Part shown: in pieces, positions 13,564 through 17,193 of the stretch
How positions within the stretch are numbered: position 1 is the stretch's first letter
Layout: each line of letters opens with the position of its first letter
Source of the DNA: Oscillospiraceae bacterium
GTDB lineage: Bacteria > Bacillota_A > Clostridia > Oscillospirales > Oscillospiraceae
DNA length: 17,193 nt
Direction of reading: 5' to 3'
NCBI GenBank assembly: GCA_017549325.1
Contig: JAFYVA010000072.1
Span: 1-17,193, forward strand
Notes under the pieces: generated by a model
Seen by the model: the letters and a program-made list of their open reading frames with translations, nothing else
Told to the model about the DNA's origin: nothing
Database searches by the model: none
Translations under genes and position numbers: made by a program

Positions 13564-14736
13564 TTACAGGGGCTTGATCTTCACCATCTCGCGGCGTGCA
13601 AGAGCCTGCGCACACAGGCCCTCCACATCCAGCACCGACTCGATGGCACGGACTTCCTCCACCTCGGGGCGGGTCTTGGGGTGGCGGGGGGTAAAGACGG
13701 TGCAGCAATCCTCATAGGGCAGGATGGAGGTGTCAAACGTACCCACATAGCGGGAGAGCTTGACGATCTCCTCCTTGTCCATACCGATGAGAGGGCGCAG
13801 CACCGGCATGGTGATGGCGTCGTCACTGACGGCCAGCGCCTGCAGCGTCTGGCTGGCCACCTGACCGAGGCTCTCGCCGGTAACAACGGCGCGGCAGGCC
13901 AGCTCGCGGGCCAGCTTGTCGGCAATGCGCATCATAAAGCGGCGCATGATGAGGGTGAAGTACTCCTCGTCGCAGTCGCGGCGAATGGCCTCCTGAATCT
14001 CGGTGAAGGGCACGATATGGACGGTGAGACGGCCGCACCAGGGGGTCAGCTCACGGGCCAGCTGCAGCACCTTCTCCCGGGCCATCTCGGAGGTGTAGGG
14101 AGGAGAGGCAAAGTGGAGCATCTCCAGCTGCACACCGCGCTTGGCGGCCATGAAGGAGCTGACAGGGGAGTCGATGCCGCCGGAGAGGAGGCTCACGGCG
14201 TGACCACCCATGCCGATGGGCAGACCGCCGGCTGCGGGCTCGGCGGGGCCGTGGACATAGGCCGCGTCCTCACGAACCTCCACGTACACCGTCAGTTCAG
14301 GGGTGTGAACATCCACCTTCACATGGGGGAACGCCTCATGCAGATAGCCGCCCACCCACTGGCTCAGCTGGATAGAGCCCAGAGGGAAGGACTTGTCGGC
14401 GCGCTTGGACTCCACCTTGAAGGACTTGGTCTTCATCATCGTCTCGCCCAAATACGCCTTGGCCGTTTCCAGAATGGCCTCCTTGGTCTTCTCACAGGGG
14501 ACGGCGCGCGCCACGGCGATGATGCCGAACACCTGCTTGCAGGCGGCATAGGCGTTCTCGAAATCCACCTCGCCCACCGGTTCGACATAGATGGTGGACT
14601 GGCGGGAATAGATTTTGAACTTGCCGAACTTGGCCGTACGGCGGCGCAGGTTGGACATCAGCTTCATCTCAAAGCTGCGGCGGTTGAGGCCCTTGAGGAC
14701 CACCTCGCCCAGCTTGCAAAGAATAATCTCGTGCAT
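13564..14736 (-). CDS. thiI: ThiI, tRNA 4-thiouridine synthase (no rhodanese domain)
   Basis: A 390-residue enzyme that adenylates tRNA U8 and inserts sulfur to form 4-thiouridine. It has an N-terminal ferredoxin-like and THUMP region (about 1-165) for tRNA binding and an adenylating PP-loop domain with S-G-G-I-D-S at 185-190. C344-C345 in Y-E-D-C-C-T-V-F-T-P lie where E. coli ThiI has its catalytic Cys344. The C-terminal rhodanese domain found in E. coli is absent, as in Bacillus-type ThiI, so sulfur presumably comes directly from a cysteine desulfurase encoded elsewhere. There is an AGGAGAG site 6 bases before ATG, and the gene lies 16 bases after comM. Confidence 0.95.
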   Translation of the reverse strand: MHEIILCKLGEVVLKGLNRRSFEMKLMSNLRRRTAKFGKFKIYSRQSTIYVEPVGEVDFENAYAACKQVFGIIAVARAVPCEKTKEAILETAKAYLGETMMKTKSFKVESKRADKSFPLGSIQLSQWVGGYLHEAFPHVKVDVHTPELTVYVEVREDAAYVHGPAEPAAGGLPIGMGGHAVSLLSGGIDSPVSSFMAAKRGVQLEMLHFASPPYTSEMAREKVLQLARELTPWCGRLTVHIVPFTEIQEAIRRDCDEEYFTLIMRRFMMRIADKLARELACRAVVTGESLGQVASQTLQALAVSDDAITMPVLRPLIGMDKEEIVKLSRYVGTFDTSILPYEDCCTVFTPRHPKTRPEVEEVRAIESVLDVEGLCAQALARREMVKIKPL

Positions 14737-14752
14737 GTTTCTCTCCTAGTTG

Positions 14753-16267
14753 TTATTTCAGCAGTGCGTTGCTGCGGTATTGGATGGCTTCTGCCAGATG
14801 GTGGGCGGCGATGTTCTCCGCGCCCTCCAGATCGGCGATGGTGCGGGCCAGACGCAGGATCCGGTCATGGCTGCGACCGGTAAGGCCAAGGCGCTCAAAG
14901 GCGTTTTTCATCAGCTGCTCGCCCGCAGCGTCCAGCACACAGTACCGGGCAATCATCGACGGGCGCATATAGGCATTGCAGGACACGTCGGTGCCGGCGA
15001 AGCGCTGTTTCTGGATCTCCCGTGCAGCGTTGCAGCGCTGACGGATCACGGCAGAGGACTCGGGCTGTTCCTTACGGCGCATGGCCTCATACTCCACCGA
15101 GGGCACCTCCACGTGCATATCGATGCGATCCAGCAGCGGGCCGGAAATGCGGCGCATATAGCTCTCTACCTGCGACTCGGAGCAGCGGCAGCGGCCGGTG
15201 GGATGCCCGTACCAGCCGCAACGGCAGGGATTCATGGCACAGACCAGCATAAAGCGGCTGGGCAGTGTCAGCGATCCCGTGGCACGGGTGATGGTCACCA
15301 CGCCGTCCTCCAGCGGCTGGCGCAGCGTCTCCAGCGCCGTCTTGTCAAACTCAGGCAGCTCATCAAGGAACAGGATGCCATTGTGGGCAAGGGAAATCTC
15401 GCCGGGGCGAGGCACACTGCCGCCGCCGCTCAAAGACACGGGGGAGGCGGTGTGATGGGGACTGCGGAACGGCCGGTGATCCACCAGCGGATGGCGCGGG
15501 TCGGTCATCCCCGCCACAGAGTAGATCTCCGTGGTCTCCAGTGACTCGGCAGCCGTCATATCCGGCAAAATGGAGGGCAGACGGCGGGCCAGCATGGACT
15601 TGCCGCTGCCGGGAGAGCCCACCAGCAGCAGATTGTGCCCGCCGGCGGCGGCGATCTCCAGCGCACGCTTGACATTCTCCTGACCCATTACCTCAGAAAA
15701 GTCCGGCAGGATACGGTCCTCCACGGGCGGCTCCCACTTGGGTGTGGGCTGCAAGGGCGCCTCACCCTTGAGGTGGGCCACCAGCGAGCGCACATCGGAC
15801 ACACCGTAGACCGTCAGCCCCTCAGCCAGCGTGGCCTCGGAGGCGTTGGCCTGGGGCACATACAGCTCGCGGATGCCGTTGCGGGCGGCGAACATGGCCA
15901 TGGGCAGCACGCCCACGACAGGACGCAGCTCACCGGTGAGACTCAGCTCACCGAGAAAGGCCGCATTCTCGGGCAGCCTGCGAAGCTGTTCGCCGGCAGC
16001 CAAAAGGCCGAGGAAAATGGGAAGATCATACACCGTACCCTCTTTGCGGACACGGGCAGGCGCCAGATTGACGGTGATATGGCTGACAGGGAACTGTGCG
16101 CCGCAGTTCTTGATGGCGGCACGGACGCGCTCGCGGGATTCCTTCACCGCCGCATCGGGCAGACCCACCACATCAAAGGCGGGCAGTCCTCCGGAGATCA
16201 TACATTCCACAGACACCTCGTAGCCGCTGATGCCGCTTAAGCCCAGAGACCGGACCGTCGTTACCAT
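14753..16267 (-). CDS. comM: ComM/YifB-family AAA+ ATPase (Mg-chelatase-like)
   Basis: A 504-residue protein of the YifB/ComM family. ComM of naturally competent bacteria is a hexameric helicase promoting branch migration during integration of transformed DNA. An N-terminal Lon-protease-like (ChlI) domain (about 20-140) precedes the AAA+ module with Walker A G-S-P-G-S-G-K-S (217-224) and Walker B G-I-L-F-L-D-E-L (297-304). A cysteine cluster follows (C-A-M-N-P-C-R-C-G and C-R-C). The C-terminal Mg-chelatase lid ends Y-R-S-N-A-L-L-K. The start is supported by GAGGTGAGG upstream and an extended -10 promoter. It is the first gene of the four-gene operon with thiI and cinA. Helicase function in this host is inferred. 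Confidence 0.95.
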   Translation of the reverse strand: MVTTVRSLGLSGISGYEVSVECMISGGLPAFDVVGLPDAAVKESRERVRAAIKNCGAQFPVSHITVNLAPARVRKEGTVYDLPIFLGLLAAGEQLRRLPENAAFLGELSLTGELRPVVGVLPMAMFAARNGIRELYVPQANASEATLAEGLTVYGVSDVRSLVAHLKGEAPLQPTPKWEPPVEDRILPDFSEVMGQENVKRALEIAAAGGHNLLLVGSPGSGKSMLARRLPSILPDMTAAESLETTEIYSVAGMTDPRHPLVDHRPFRSPHHTASPVSLSGGGSVPRPGEISLAHNGILFLDELPEFDKTALETLRQPLEDGVVTITRATGSLTLPSRFMLVCAMNPCRCGWYGHPTGRCRCSESQVESYMRRISGPLLDRIDMHVEVPSVEYEAMRRKEQPESSAVIRQRCNAAREIQKQRFAGTDVSCNAYMRPSMIARYCVLDAAGEQLMKNAFERLGLTGRSHDRILRLARTIADLEGAENIAAHHLAEAIQYRSNALLK

Positions 16268-16301
16268 ATGCCCTCACCTCGTTTTTTCTATAATCTTATA
16301 T

Positions 16302-16310
16302 ATTGTATCA
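16302..16310 (-). promoter_or_regulatory. Extended -10 promoter of the comM-thiI-cinA operon
   Basis: On the minus strand TGTG-A-TACAAT (16302-16312, with TG at -15/-14) makes an extended -10 element. No good -35 is present at the right spacing. The start would fall near 16295, about 28 bases before the comM ATG. Confidence 0.6.
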
Positions 16311-16356
16311 CAACTCCCCCGATAAAGGTAGAGGTTTTTGAAATTTTATTCTCACA

Positions 16357-16392
16357 GCGGTTTTGTATGGGTCATTCCCAACAAAAAACCGC
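16357..16392. other. Long imperfect dyad between the divergent comM and nifJ promoters
   Basis: GCGGTTTTGTaTGGG and CCCAaCaaAAAACCGC (16357-16392) form an imperfect inverted repeat of about 14 pairs with small bulges around TCATT. It lacks a flanking U-tract in either direction and sits between the two divergent promoters, so it is more likely an operator or mRNA/leader structure than a terminator. Confidence 0.4.
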
Positions 16393-16400
16393 AAAAATAG

Positions 16401-16427
16401 TTTCCTGTCCGGAAAATTAGGAAAATT
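16401..16427 (+). promoter_or_regulatory. Repeated GGAAAATT and inverted TTTCC/GGAAA motifs upstream of the nifJ promoter
   Basis: TTTCC (16401-16405) is inverted as GGAAA (16411-16415), and GGAAAATT occurs twice 9 bp apart (16411-16418, 16420-16427). The cluster ends 5 bases before the -35 element, the usual place for an activator or repressor site. No known regulator consensus is recognisable. Confidence 0.3.
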
Positions 16428-16432
16428 CGGCG

Positions 16433-16461
16433 TTTACAGTGTCGGTTCTTTGTGCTATGAT
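16433..16461 (+). promoter_or_regulatory. Promoter of nifJ (PFOR)
   Basis: TTTACA (16433-16438), a 17-base spacer and TATGAT (16456-16461), with TG-C just upstream making an extended -10. The start is predicted near 16468, giving a leader of about 60 bases. Confidence 0.8.
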
Positions 16462-16508
16462 TACCCTGAACAAGTTCGTCCCTGTAATTTTATACAAAAG
16501 GGCGATGA

Positions 16509-17193
<685 letters not shown>

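Overview
The window reads as chromosomal core-genome DNA from a GC-rich, strictly anaerobic member of the Clostridia. The evidence is a T-box leader on ileS, Gram-positive style AAAGGAGG ribosome binding sites, a pyruvate:ferredoxin oxidoreductase gene, a clostridial-type MurT/GatD-like pair, and factor-independent terminators between almost all transcription units. An Oscillospiraceae/Ruminococcaceae-like host is my best guess; this is inference from style and not a database result.

Layout, left to right. (1) 1-111 (-): the first 37 codons of an unassigned membrane protein with its own promoter. (2) 372-1799 (-): an NSS-family Na+-coupled amino-acid transporter. (3) 2042-3902 (-): a two-component pair, KdpE-like regulator and a short KdpD-like kinase that has no KdpD N-terminal sensor module and no kdpFABC beside it. 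Upstream lies an array of three 11-bp-phased boxes that looks like its operator. (4) 3903-4354: a 450-bp gap holding a candidate small-protein or small-RNA transcript on the minus strand (promoter, Shine-Dalgarno, 25-29 codon ORF, terminator) and the mnmG promoter. (5) 4355-8330 (+): an apparent operon mnmG - murT-like - gatD-like. (6) 8433-9353 (+): a membrane-anchored XRE-type regulator. (7) 9409-12532 (-): ileS with a complete T-box leader and promoter. (8) 12600-16267 (-): a tight operon comM(yifB) - thiI - cinA(pncC) - unknown membrane protein. (9) 16527-end (+): the 5' part of nifJ (PFOR), divergent from comM.

Most of the window is housekeeping: tRNA modification (MnmG, ThiI), tRNA charging (IleS), DNA-processing and competence-type functions (ComM, CinA), pyruvate oxidation and amino-acid uptake.

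The most unusual item is the gatD-like gene. It keeps the overall GatD architecture and overlaps a MurT-like ligase gene, as in lipid II amidation systems. However, the position of the nucleophilic Cys reads Gly (V-T-G-N-A) and the position of the catalytic His reads Thr (T-Y-L-T-G-P), so it should not be a glutaminase. The partner ligase keeps its ATP site and zinc ribbon but differs from canonical MurT in other motifs. Together they look like a divergent, probably glutamine-independent ligase complex whose substrate is unknown. The second point worth attention is the phased box array in front of the KdpD/E-like genes. The third is the small transcript beside it.
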